Shown here in pieces: positions 44,601 through 56,061 of a stretch of DNA of 64,000 nt. Each line of letters starts with the position of its first letter. Positions within the stretch are counted from its first letter, which is position 1. The DNA is from Chelonoidis abingdonii (lineage: Eukaryota; Chordata; Testudines; Testudinidae). The position numbers and the translations under genes are program-made. The notes under the pieces are model-generated. The model was not told the origin of the DNA. It searched no databases and saw nothing but the letters and a program-made list of their open reading frames with translations. The stretch is from the NCBI RefSeq assembly GCF_003597395.2, contig NC_133774.1, positions 40,733,735 to 40,797,734 of the forward strand, given 5' to 3'.

Positions 44601-44700
44601 TAATTCTCCTCTCCCTTAAAATGGTGTAAATCTGGAATAACTCCATTGGAGTCAATGGATTTCAATGATAGAAAATCAAGGTGAGTTGAGAGGAGAATTA
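44601..44700. mobile_element. Palindromic MITE, 100 bp, perfect 13-bp inverted ends
   Basis: TAATTCTCCTCTC at 44601-44613 is the exact reverse complement of GAGAGGAGAATTA at 44688-44700. The interior is itself near-palindromic (AACTCCATTGGAGTCAATGG). Weaker copies of the same phrase structure occur near 12.2, 15.2, 15.7, 16.5, 19.2 and 39.8 kb. Superfamily unknown. Confidence 0.6.
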
Positions 44701-45627
44701 AGCCCAATATCTCCTCTTGGATTTGGTCATGTTTCTATATGCTATCAATTAAATTAATATTCTACCTTCTTTCTTTCTGCAGAGCTTTTTACAAGAGTAT
44801 GGGCCAAATTCTGCTCTTCTTTCTAGTGATGTCAGCCTGCAAAAGTCAGTGAAGATGTCCTGAGATGCCTGAGAGTAGGATTTTGACCATTATTTGAAAT
44901 GACAGTGGGAAGACTCAGTAGTTACAAAGTAATTGTAGTGTTAATCCCCAAGCTGTCAACACTCTTTAAAAAGTACATCTTCTTTTTCCCCATGTGAGCC
45001 ATTCAATTTCACAATCAAGGAAAAAGTGGTGGTGGCTAACAGCCATTAGTGGTGAGTAAGGACTTGCCCATTTGTACCACTGGGTATAATCAGAGCACAA
45101 TGGAACTGCAACTATCAATAGGAGAAAAAACAGATGTAAAGAATTCCAGTTAGAAATCCTGAAGCTTGTTCCTCCTTGTTACTGTGAAATATAGATTTTT
45201 AATGCCCTAAAGATGTTAAAACTACAATGTCCATTCAAAGAGTCTGACATGCAGAAGAAAGATGAGATTAAGTTTTAAAACACAAGAAAATGAGGTGAAG
45301 ACTAAAATACAAAAACCTGGAGGTGTGTGGTTTGAAAGGAGCAAGCCTCAAAGCTAAAAGGTGCATTAACAACTCCCAGCATGCAGCTCAAAAGCCCCTA
45401 CAAGCCTTGGCCCAGCAGAGGGTCAGGCCTGTGAAAAGATTGATGTTTCCAAGATGGAGGAGTGTAGCTTACGTAATGCCTTGTTCTCAGCTCATGATGC
45501 AGTGTTCACAGCTTAGGGCAAGGTGGGTGTGCTTAGACTACCAGGCATGTTTTCACCCTATCATGGTTCTCTGGACTAGAAATAAGGCTCCATTTTACTA
45601 GCTGTCAAAGGATAGTTCAAGGCTCGT
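44701..45627. other. Unrecognised DNA
   Basis: No gene was recognised. The 92-codon frame at 45323-45601 has no known domain. GGGCCAAATTCTGCTC at 44804 may be one arm of a worn palindromic MITE. Confidence 0.45.
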
Positions 45628-45718
45628 CTAAACGCAGAGCGGTTTTAGCTCCATTCTAGAATAAGTGTCCCCACATAGAGCTAATCAGGGACAACTCCAT
45701 GTCTAGACTAGCTGTAGA
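45628..45718. repeat. Short inverted-end repeat, probable MITE relic
   Basis: GCTCGTCTAAACGCAG on the left and CATGTCTAGACTAGC on the right look like worn inverted ends of the (A)GGC(T)TGTCTACAC type seen in the Harbinger-like elements of this window. The evidence is weak. Confidence 0.3.
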
Positions 45719-46403
45719 TGTACAGAGTCACCCCGCAGCGCCTCCTGCTGGTCCTTCTGGGAATTAGCTCATTTCAGCTAGGAACTCCCTCTGCAGGCCA
45801 GTGATCCACTTGTCCTCTGGCCCCTATGTCCCTCCCTGGACCCAGTGCCCTTTTACATGGGGTACTGCCCCCTGACAGTAACCCCTCAGTCTTAGGGTCT
45901 CCCCTCCCTGGGGAACTCCCACCCACTATTCCCACCTCAACTCAGTATATGGCTACTGCCAGTCATTATCAAGCCCCCATACCCTGGGGCAGACTGCAGG
46001 TTCAGCCTACTCATCACTGGCAAGGTTGGAACCTGCTCCCTTGGCCTACCCCTGGGCTTCCCTCTACAACCCCTAGCACCCCTTGGCCTTCAACTAGGCC
46101 ACAGGCTGGGGCTTTTCAGGCTAGCACTCCCCAGCCTGCCCCCAGTTCTGCTCCACTCTAGGTACCTTGTCTCCAGCTCCCTACAGCCAGGCCTATCTCA
46201 CTCTACAGTTAGAGAAAGACTCCTGCTTCTGGCTTCCCTGACCTTCTTATAAGGCCCTGTTGCTCAATTTGGGGCATGGCACCAGCTGCAGCCACTTCCC
46301 CAATCAGCCCAGCCTAAACGCAACTTTCTCCAGCCATACCCCAATTCCAGGGCTGTTTTTACCCCTTCAGGACAAGGGGGGGGGGGGTCCACCCCGCTAC
46401 ACA
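45719..46403 (-). mobile_element. LTR-like element, antisense
   Basis: On the minus strand the block begins TGTAGCGGGGTGGACC (plus-strand end CCCCGCTACA at 46394-46403) and continues through the complement of CCCTTCAGGACAAGG, wording I know from a turtle LTR family. The plus strand near 45719 starts TGTACAGAGTCACCCC, a possible other end. No matching target duplication was found. A G-run of 13 is at about 46377-46389. The 111-codon GC-rich frame at 45826-46161 is incidental. Confidence 0.45.
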
Positions 46404-48639
46404 AGCCCAAAGGAAAGTATTTGAAGAACAGCATTAAAAAGAGAGGAGCAAACAGAAAGTAGTACTACAATTCTCACATTGTACAGTGCACTTTGGTGGG
46501 CTTCAAGGATCTGATGTCTTGCCCTCCTTTCTTGAGTCTTGAAGATGCAGAGGGAGGAAGCTGATATTTCAAGAGAACAAGTAAATGTACAGCTATTGTC
46601 TATATTTTGTTTTGCATTACCAGTTATGTAAATAGGTCTGTGAGGCGCTCATATGTAGTGTCTTTCCATGACCCAGCTTTCTTCAAAATATAAAGGAATA
46701 ATGGATAAATAGGGTTGACTTTCTAATATTAACAAAAATAGACATGCAATGCTCTTTGGGGTGCAACTAGTGGGATGCACAAAACTTTGACTGTAGCTGG
46801 CCCAGTGAGGGACCTCCTCACACCATTCCTCAAGACCTACTTCTGCAATGATGTCTGTAGTAAATTGCCAATGGACTGACTGTGACTAGACAACCAGCCA
46901 ACAGGAGCTTCTGATATTTCTTTCTTTTAATATGTAATAAGCAGTTTTGAGTTACTTATTTTTATCTGTGTACTTAACTGGCCAGTGTAAATACCAGAAC
47001 TTATTTGACTTTCCCTTTTCCTCCTTCTCCTACTCTTTTCTATTTGCTGCATGCACTTGTTTTGTATTAAATGAGCTTATAAGCTCTTTTGGGTGGGAAC
47101 TGTTTGTTTACACTATGTTTGTAAAACACCAAATGCACTCTGACCCACACTTCTGATCTAGGCTTCTAGGCATTTTTGGTATATGCATGAATTTTATTTA
47201 ATATTTGCACAATCGTGTTTTCACATTTAGGCCCTTTTGCCCTCCTGTGTTGCATGCCATGGGGGAATCTGAAGAGAGTTAGTCAGGTAATAGGGTTTGT
47301 CTTGACTGGGATTTAAAAGTGTGTTGTTTAGAAGTCATTAGATGACATGTTCCGAAACTCTAGTGTAGACAAGTCAGCATAGACTTCCTAAGCTGGTCAA
47401 GCTGAAGCCCCAGGCCTAGGGGAAATAGCAGTTATATGGTGTAATAGGGTACTCAGTACCTTTTATGCTTGGGTCCAATATAGCCAGCCATGCAATCACT
47501 GAACTCGTTATCAACCCATCTCTTTCCTCAGTGTAACATTTCCTTTAATGGACATGCCGTCCTTAGAATTATTTTTTCTCTCTAGTTATAATTGCAGTTT
47601 AATTTCTATTGCATCAATTTTTTTAAATGACCACATGAAGAAAAAAATCTCAAAATGTAAGCTTTGCAACCATTTTTCTGCTCTTTGGTTAAAATCAAAT
47701 ATGATGGTCTCATTTTGGCTGGATCATTTTTTCAAGTGAGTCTATTAATTTGCACTATGGACTGAGATACCAAATGGGAATTACTGAATTTTATTAATTA
47801 GCAAGTAAGTAGACAAACAAAAAGAAGAAAAAAGAACAATGTTTTGTTTACCGAATCTTAGAAGACAGAGAAGAAAAATACATGTTACATCATCCATTCA
47901 CTTTAAAAGTAGGATTATTCCTTACTGTAAATTCTGTGGCATTTTGAGAAGTTTAGTTAAAAATCCTAAGCAATGGGGCTTCCGTCACTTCCTTTTGGAG
48001 GACTGTTTCATAACCTAATACATATTGTCAGCCATTTTTTATTATACACAGGCTAAGTTTCCTGTTCTCACCTTCCTCTCATACTTTTAGTTATGCTCCT
48101 GTGCAGCATGAAATTACTCCTTTCTGTCCTTGGCATTTATACCTTGTCAGTTTATGTAGATTATCATATTCCTCTCCTTCCTTAGTCATTGCCTAACCAA
48201 GCTATATGTATTTGGCTTTTTTAATCTTTCCTCTCAAATCACTTTCTCCAGTCCCCAATCATTTTTATTGTTTTGCTCTTTAGTTCAGACTTCATGGTTT
48301 ATGCTGTACAAGTAAAGGTTCTGCAACATATTTTGTAAAGTGTTGATGTCTTAATGAGACCTCTCTACAACTCTGCACTTAAATCTTTGCTGCAGAGTGG
48401 GTATAGGGCCTTGATATCTGTGTGCAAATCAAAGTGGGTGGATTAGCAAAATGCAGATTAGTAATATCTGATTATATTTCTTTTGTAGCTGACTTGAGAA
48501 GGACCTCCAGGATCTTCTCCTTTTCTTTTCCTCCTCTTTATTTTTCTCTCCTAACCCCACAACCCAAAAAGGCGCTTTGTTGCATCCACTCTCTCTCTCA
48601 TTGAAACGGACCAGACACAGGTCACTCCTGAGATCATCA
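46404..48639. other. Mostly unrecognised DNA
   Basis: At 47070-47150 the phrases GAGCTTATAAGCTCTTTTGG and ATGTTTGTAAAACACC match the SINE-like tail family of 28590-28712. No gene was recognised. Confidence 0.45.
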
Positions 48640-48965
48640 ACACAGATCCAGGCATCTTAGCATATGTCAGAACTGGAGATGGGAGATATAATTTCTAGCT
48701 CAAGCAGGCAGACCTACAGTAGCTCTGATTTGAGCTAGCGTGCTAAAAATTGTACAGGAGCTACCACAGCGTGAGCAGCAGGATGGGCTAGCTGCCAGAG
48801 TACAGTCCCACTCAGGACCCCAGGTAAGTACTCAGGCATCTAGCCCCACCCATCAGCTCTGTCACAGCATCTACTCTTGTGTTTTTAGCACACAAGCTCA
48901 ATCAGGGCTAGCATGATATGTCTGCTCAAGCTGGATATTACACTTTCCAGCTCCAGTGTAGTCAT
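48640..48965. mobile_element. Fold-back MITE, about 325 bp
   Basis: Inverted pairs nest around a centre near 48800: TTTCTAGCTCAAGCAGGCAG against CTGCTCAAGCTGGATAT, and GAGCTAGCGTGCTAAAAA against TTTTTAGCACACAAGCTC. The structure is that of a palindromic DNA transposon derivative. No coding capacity, and exact termini are uncertain. Confidence 0.55.
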
Positions 48966-49744
48966 GCTCCTAGGATGAGCTGTTTAAGAGTAGCTGGAAG
49001 CGTTTCCACTTTTAAGGGGCTGAGCATGCCATATGGACAGCACAATGCATGATGCTTGGTACACACCATCTCAGGAAACTTGAGATCCATATTCTGATCC
49101 TCCATTATATTAGGCTGACCCAGAACTTTGTGTTTCACATTACCTAGGGTTTGGATTGAACCAGTACAAAGCTGGAAGCCATACAAGAGCTCTTCTGATG
49201 TCCCCTTCAAAACTGCAGAATTTAAGCATTGACTTTTATTTGGTGGGGAGAACCCATAAAGCTCAGATTTTTAAAGCTTTTGGGCACAGAGATGCAAAAC
49301 TACATGCAACTGCATGCTTTAATTTGCCAAGGATGCCATGGGTGCAACACTTATACAAATGGCCAATTCTGGTCATGCATGTGCAGTGTGTACAGTTGCA
49401 GTAATTTCACACAAATCATTCATTCATTCATATATTTCACATGGTTGTTATAAAAAAAAAGTTTGTATTTTTTTTTAATCTGGCCCCAAATATCTACCCT
49501 TTATGCTTGCAAAGAGAATTTCCTAAATGTGAGCCAATGCAATGCTGTATTCCTGTGTCTGCATACAGACAGATTGAAGCAGTAGCTCTTGAGAGGTGTG
49601 AACATCTAAATGGGATGCTAACTCTGACAATGCCAATATTACTTGTTTTATGGCTGATCACTCTTCAGTAGAACCATTAAGCTATTGCAAGACTGTAGGC
49701 AGAGTCTGTATGATTGTGAGTTCCTTTGGGACAGGGATGACACA
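48966..49744. other. Unrecognised DNA
   Basis: No gene was recognised; overlapping frames at 48962-49671 have no known domain. A short ATTC repeat is at about 49417-49430. Confidence 0.45.
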
Positions 49745-50028
49745 CTGCAAAGACTATACCAGCATAGCTAGGTCACTGTAGCTATACCAATTACCCACAT
49801 AGTATAGACTCAGCCTACACCAAGAGAAGGGGGGTTTCCAGTGGTGTTGAAACACCACCTGCCTGCACAAAGATAGCTACATTGATGCATTCTTCCATCA
49901 ACGTAACTGTGTCTATGTAGGGGGGTAGGCTGGAATAGGTATGTCAGTCAAGGGTGCGGATTTTTCATATGCCTGACTGACGTAGCTATATAGACCTAAC
50001 TTTTACATGTAGACCAAGCCTGTGTCTA
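49745..50028. mobile_element. Fold-back MITE with TAGACCAAGCC-type end
   Basis: The right end ACATGTAGACCAAGCCT is of the same type as the Harbinger-like ends elsewhere in the window. Internal inverted pairs include GTATGTCAGTCAAGG against CCTGACTGACGTAGC and GATAGCTACATTGATGC against CATCAACGTAACTG-type sequence. The left end is worn (about ATAGACTCAGCC at 49803, with further sequence to 49745). Confidence 0.5.
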
Positions 50029-51918
50029 CCTGTATGTGCAGAGGACTGGGATAATGCAGATGTTATCAGAATACTACTACTAAAATTAATAAGTCTCATG
50101 GCTTTTTTCCCCACTGGCATTACCCACTTACTTTGAAAAAAGAGATTTACTTTGATACTACTTTATTAAATGAACATTCTGTGTCTTTTTTTTTTTTTTC
50201 CGGTTTGTTTGTTTCCCACTGCAGTGCTTTAAACTTTTCTCTATCATTAAGCCATTTGAGTGAAATATTGAACTGATTAATGTGGCATTTTCCACACAAC
50301 TGTTTCAGGAAATGTTGCACCTTACCAGTGGGATACTTCTGAATAATCTAATCTCCTTAGTATAATTAAAACTAAGTTCTGAAGTTAGTACCTTTTCCCC
50401 CTGGAGGCACTCATCAAAATGTCAAGTGTTCCTTCTAGTGGAACTGCCATCCTATAGTACAAACAAATATATTATCCACTGTTCCTTGCAAGCAGGAGAC
50501 CTTTGCCTCCATTCTTTGTCACTTCAATTTTAACATGAGTAAATAGTGCATGAAATAATGAACAGTCTTTATGCTCAGAAGGATACAGTATTTCAAAAAA
50601 CTGCTTGAAGAAAGATGAAGTATCACAGGTAAGAATTGTAAGAGGTCCTTGTTTTGCTTTGCTAATTTTTCCTTTTAAGTTTTACTCTAAAAAACAAAGT
50701 TTAAATGCTTATTTACTGATGGAACAAATGATATGCAACAAAACATTTGCTTCTCTCAGGATATTCAGTTTTCTTCCCTTAGAGAAAAATAAGGGTTACA
50801 GTGCCATCATCTGGATAGATGGAGAAACATGGTCAGCAGGTTTATTGTTTTTGTTTTGTAGGGACCCAGGAGAAATGAAATGTAGACTTCCAGGCAAAAA
50901 TCCTGCTTAACAGGGAATTAAGAATGTAATTAAAAGTGGGGAACTCACTAAGAGAACTCTCAAGAAAAATAAAACAGCCTGGAAATTCAGAGTTACAGTT
51001 CAACTTAAAAAATTATGATGTTTGCTGAAAAATCTTCACTCTATACCTGCCCTTCCTGCCCCATATTTACAATATTTCAGTGTTGGTTAGGTACATTATT
51101 GAAAGGAAGGAAGTTGTCTTCCTTTGCAACACTGTGTTATTATCTACCTCTGAACACAGACATTGGGCCTGATGGTCTGATCTAGTATGTTTAATTCCAT
51201 GCATATGATAGCATCCCTTTTTAGCTATGAAAGTATTTGGTACAATACAATTTCATAATAGCATTCTATTTTGTGGGTGATTAGAGGCTCACAACAATCA
51301 AGTTGACTTGTATTCTGTTTTAGATTTCACAGATCTAATTTGGGAAAAAGCAACACACTTATACTCTCTGTAAACTTATAATGTTTAATTTAAATTATAA
51401 CCCAAATAACATCTGTGAAACCTGTTCAGGAAGCTGAGTACATCTGGCCTTTTATCAAGTCACTTGTGCAAGAATGGTTTTCATCCAACATTTTTATTAT
51501 CATCATTTATTATTAAAGATGGATGTGGTACACCATACATGCATATTAAGAACCACCCTCTGGAGACCGTAAAGCCCACATATGAGTTTTCTATTTTTTA
51601 AGAAACCTGAAGCTGTCGAATAATCTCAACTTGTTCTCTTTTTAAAAAGAAGTGTCTAGCCCTTGTCTTTGTGTAGACAGGTTTCTACTGGTTTGACATT
51701 TTCCAGACTATTTAGAATGTAGTACACTCTAGTGCCTGAATGCTCACCAAATGGAACAAATTAAAAAAGGAAGGGCGTGGAATAGATTTCTCCCTCTTCC
51801 CCAGCAGGTTCCCTTCCATGTATGAGTGCATGTACACATGCCCATTTGCACTTTCTTTTCTCGCTTCTCTCTCTCTCAGTTGTTGTGGGAAGGCTAGGCT
51901 AACAAAGTGTGTTTTCAC
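50029..51918. other. Unrecognised DNA
   Basis: No gene or repeat was recognised. A poly(T) run is at about 50187-50199. The 101-codon frame at 50605-50910 has no recognisable domain. Confidence 0.5.
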
Positions 51919-52153
51919 TTAGGACTTGTCCATGTGAGGAAATTACAGTGTCATAACAGATTCAAGTTTTTAACTCAACATAGTTAAACCAGTGCAAAAG
52001 GCTGTGTGATAAGTAAAAGGTTTAATTGGATCAAAACAAATCACTCTTGCACTGAAAAGTGTCCATGCAGCCTCTTGCACTGGTTTAATTAAATTGACCT
52101 AAAAGTTGATAATAGTGATGCTAGTGTAACTTTCTCATATAGATAAGCCCTTA
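51919..52153. mobile_element. Harbinger-like MITE, 229 bp, TTA duplication
   Basis: The element runs 51922-52150. The left end GGACTTGTCCATGTGAG and the reverse complement of the right end, GGGCTTATCTATATGAG, align over about 30 bases, then diverge. TTA flanks both ends (51919-51921 and 52151-52153), the 3-base duplication expected of PIF/Harbinger elements. The interior carries inverted AGTTAAACCAGTGCAA and TTGCACTGGTTTAATT. No coding capacity. Confidence 0.75.
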
Positions 52154-53762
52154 GTGTATAAGGCAGTGAGGTCTATAGTTACTCTTATCTCCTCTAGAAG
52201 AGACTTTCATAGTCTTGGCCAGTTGTCAAGAATGCTCTGTTTCCTGCTCTCTTGAGGTTGACAGTTCCTGAAGAACACAACTTTCAAGGGAAGGCATGGT
52301 CCCTAAGCAAAAGGTGCTTTTTTAGGTAACTTTATATAATGCCACAGAGGACCTTTAAAGGTGTGACCAAAACCTTGAAACGTACCTTGTTTTCGCTGGG
52401 GAGTAGATCACTAGGTTGATGTGCTCTCACTGGCTGTTGTTGCTAGAGAGGTGAGCTGCTGCCCTGTGGAGCAGTTGGAGCATTTTTAAGATTAGGACAC
52501 TTTATTTTCGTATTTATCCTACAGATTTTGAGTTATCTTAAGTTTGGTTAAGAAATACATATGTATTGTAAAGAAAGAAGCTAACTAGCAAGGAGAAGGA
52601 AGGCCTTGAAAATGAGTTATAAGGGACAAAGAATGAATTAAGTATGAGGTCGAGATCAAATAATAACTAATGAGATATAGGGAAGTTTTTTAAAAGAATG
52701 CCTCTTACTGATGGGGTGACTGCAGATGGTTTTAAATAAAACAAAAAGAATCTGCCTTAAAAGGAGTCAGCGTAAACCTTCCCACCCCATATCCCAGTAT
52801 TATTTTAAAAGTAAAGCCTCTGTAAACGCAGGTGGAATGAAAAAACTGTTGGTCAGAAAGAAGAAGAGGAAGAAAGGCCTTGAGAAGAAAGGAGGTTGTA
52901 AATCTTATCTGGATTAAGTCTGGAACTGAGGGTGAATTGTCTCATATTGGTTTGTAGCTGAAGTCAGTAATTGGCAATGACATCATTTATTCGCTGACAG
53001 GTATAAAAAAAATTACAAATTTGAAGTTTCTTTCTCAGACCCTACCTGATCAAGTGGAGCATGCCAGAATGAGATGGTTTACGTCTGACCTATCTGTAAG
53101 TATACTAATCACATGATTATAAATACCATATTATTGCACTGGGTGTAGACACTGTTCATTTTTAGGCTGTCAGGCATGTTTGGAGTAATTGTATAAATAA
53201 TGTTTGGACTACATGAAGGAATTTGTGGTTAAATTAGCATCTGGTGGTCTCCCAGATAACATTAGAAATTATTACTATTAATAATAATTCCAACAGACAC
53301 TCATTCCCTAGTATAGCAAGTTGTTGTAATCCAACCTGAAAATCATAAAAGCCAGTGGATGCTGCTGCCCAAACTAAATGATGGAGCTACAGGTAACTCT
53401 GCCCCTGAGATCTGAATCCTCTTTCACCCAGCACGAACTGTCTTATAATACAGTGTCCCACCACCACTAGCCTGTGCATGGGCTCCTACGCACTCTCTCT
53501 CCAGGCTCGGAAAAGCCAACATCAGGCTGAGAATTCCTCCCCCACGTATCTGATACTCATCGCCAGCAGGCTTAGCAGTCTTCCTGCAACTTGTTGCTTG
53601 GTCTAGAAAAGAAGCAGCAGAAGCCACAGGAACCATGGGCATAAGTTCTAAAATATACCCACAAAGTCTGTATTCCTTGCTCTGTGCCATCTCTCTCTCT
53701 CTGCTAGCAACTATGTGCCATGCAGCCAGAAGTCCCACAGTAGCAGCTGAGTGAACTGCATC
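52154..53762. other. Unrecognised DNA
   Basis: No gene was recognised. A Lys-rich 63-codon frame at 52726-52917 and a 126-codon minus-strand frame at 53424-53804 lack known domains, and the second runs into the hAT element. Confidence 0.5.
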
Positions 53763-53871
53763 CTCTAGGGCAGGGGTGGGCAAACTTTTTGGCCCAAGGG
53801 CCACATCTGGTTATGGAAATTGGCCATGAATGCTTACAAAATTGGGGGTTGGGGTCTGGGAGAGGGTGAGG

Positions 53872-55574
53872 GCTCCAGCCAGGGCTGGCCTTACCATGAG
53901 GCGAACTGAGGTGGCCACCTCAGGTGCCACACTGTGGGGAGGGGGTGCCACTAGGACCCTGAGTGTAGAAAATTGTGTCTGCTGCTGGTGCATATGTATT
54001 CTCTCTGCTCTGGATGCACAGAGATGGTGGAGTGCTGTGCTGGAGGTAGGCGGGCACAAGAGACTTAACAGTCAGGCAGGAGAAGAGGTGAAAGGGAATA
54101 ACAGAAAGCAGCAGGAACAGCAGGGAGGGAGAGGAGGAGAAGCCTCTTATGTACCTCTCTAGCACCCGCAGGAGCCTGGACTGATTAACGCCAACTTCTC
54201 AGGGAGCTTTCCATTTTCTGCTATTTCCCTGAACCCACTTGAGGAGAACAGGCAGTCAACTGAAGTAGTAGGAGCCAGTTAGGCCCTTAAGATGCTGATA
54301 TCTTCCCTCACTCAGGCCCTGCTACCAGTCTGCTGATTTGACCCCTTCAGTTAGGTATTGAGAGCCACTATAGCTGGCACAGAACAGCAGTCATGAGTGA
54401 AAGAAGAAAATGCCCCTCTGGGGCAACATTCAGAAGAAGAAAGCAAGCAAAGGAAGCTTTTCTATCTAAGCAGGAAGGAGCTCTCCTGAGATACATACAC
54501 ACAAATATTCATGGTGAGCCTTCCAACCCCAGTGAGGATGTGAGTGGTGAGGAGATGCCTGATCTTCCAGTTAGTCAGAGTGCAGGTGACCTGGCAGCTA
54601 CTGCAGCATCCAAATCTCCATCTCAGATGGATGTAACCATCCACGTTCCTGAAGACAAGTGTAGATCAGAGAAGAGTGTGGTGGAGGTGCAAGAAACACC
54701 TGCTGCTGAGTTTAATTCCTTAAGTCTGGATGGTCCAGGACTGTGGCCGACTTGAGCAGTAGCCTGAGGACCTTTTTGTACCATGCAGTTCTCATTCCTT
54801 GAACTTGGTGGTCAGTGATGCAGCATCAGCTTCTAGTGAGGCTGCTGAATTCTTTAATGTAATTCAAAACATCTGTGTATTTTTCTCTGCATCAACTCAT
54901 CAATGGCAAATTTTGAAGCAACATCTGGGAACATGCTCTCTGACACTGAAACCACTGAGTGACACACAATGGGAAAGTTGAGTGGAGGCAATAAAACCTA
55001 TCAAACACCAAACTGGGATGATAGATGATGCCATAGTTGCCATTATGGAGGATAATGCTATGACAGGAACTGTTTGTGGGAGAACAGTGGCAGAGGGAAA
55101 TGGAATCAGCAGAAACATACATAACTTCACATTTCTATGTGGCTTAGTGTTGTGGCATGACATACTGTTTGAAATAAATGTTGTAAGCAAGAGACTCCAA
55201 GGTGTTGACCTTAATATATCTGGAGCAATGGAACAACTGGACAAAGCAAAGTCAGACCTACAGTCTTACCAGTCAGATGAGGGATTTCAAAACGTTCTGA
55301 AGAGTGCTAGTGTTTACTATGCAGACAAGAAAAGTTACATTTGCTGTTCAGGCATTTGAAAGTGAAATGTTACTTAAAATTTTTGAACAAAGCATTTTTA
55401 GTTGTTTGTTCTCCTTTATTGGGATAGGTAGAAAAGCAGTTCCATGAGAGGAATAGAACAGGAAGAAGACAGAATTGAGATCTTTCAAAGTTTTAGCCCA
55501 AGCAAAGCCACATGGGGGCATCATTTGAGCTCCCTGCCTCAGGTGCCAAAATGTAGGCCAGCCCTGGCTCCGGC
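53872..55574 (+). mobile_element. Inner hAT element, 1687 bp, with transposase relic
   Basis: The element runs 53880-55566. The left end CAGGGCTGGCCTTACC and the reverse complement of the right end, CAGGGCTGGCCTACAT, share 12 bases, with a subterminal CCTCAGGTGCCA on both sides. Flanks are GCTCCAGC (53872-53879) and GCTCCGGC (55567-55574), an 8-base duplication with one mismatch. It carries transposase fragments on the plus strand (54393-55359) but lacks most of the catalytic core. Confidence 0.88.
54393..55359 (+). pseudogene. hAT transposase relic (zinc-finger MYM/TTF-like group)
   Basis: The first frame (54393-54752) starts MSERRKCPSGATFRRRKQAK, the basic N-terminus typical of hAT proteins annotated as zinc finger MYM-type 1-like. 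It continues with an acidic, Ser-rich linker. After a stop, 54799-54981 ends SLTLKPLSDTQWES, and 54982-55359 continues EAIKPIKHQTGMIDDAIVAI and LVLWHDILFEINVVSKRLQG, the alpha-helical insertion region of that transposase group. Between the two parts the zinc finger and first catalytic segments are missing, and the C-terminal dimerisation region is absent. The ancestor would have mobilised this element; this copy has stops and a large internal deletion. The family assignment is from wording alone. Confidence 0.7.
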
Positions 55575-56061
55575 TGGGGGTGCAGGCTCTGGGGTGAGGC
55601 TGAGGCTTTGGGCTGGGACCACGGGGTTCGGAGGGCAGGACAGGGATCAGGGCTTGGGCAGGCGGTTGGGGCCTGGGTGGGGGGGTGGGAGTGCAGGCTC
55701 CGAGCGGCGCTTATCTCAAGCAGCTCTCAGAAGTAGTGGCATGTCCCTGCTCCAGCTCCTATGCAAAGGCAAGGCCAGGCAACTCTGCATGCTGCCCCGT
55801 CTGCAGGTGCCACCCCTGCAGCTCCCATTGGCTGTGGTTCCCAGACAATGGGAGCTGTGGGGGCAACAGTTGGGGTGGGGGCAGTGTGCGGAGCCCCTTG
55901 GCTGTAGGAGCCAGAGGGGGATATGCTGCTGCTTCCAGAAGCCGCGCGGAGTAGGGCAAGCCCCGACCCTGCTCCCCGGCAGTAGCTTGAGGGCTGGATT
56001 AAAATGTCTGAAGGGCCGGATGCGACCGCGGGGCCGTAGTTTGCCCCACCCTGCTCTAGGG

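Larger units (their letters stand above)
53763..56061. mobile_element. Outer hAT element with perfect 8-bp duplication
   Basis: The element runs 53771-56053. The left end CAGGGGTGGGCAAACTTTTT and the right end, whose reverse complement is CAGGGTGGGGCAAACTAC, are imperfect inverted repeats. CTCTAGGG flanks it exactly on both sides (53763-53770 and 56054-56061). Its own sequence is split by a second hAT element at 53880-55566. Without that insert it is about 590 bases and GC-rich, with inverted phrases such as GCTCCCATTGGCTG and ACAATGGGAGCTG. It is non-coding and non-autonomous. The 226-codon frame at 55444-56124 is a chance frame in GC-rich DNA. Confidence 0.9.

Noticed and set aside
53424..53804. 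126-codon minus-strand frame
   Set aside because: No recognisable domain, and it runs into the left end of the outer hAT element.
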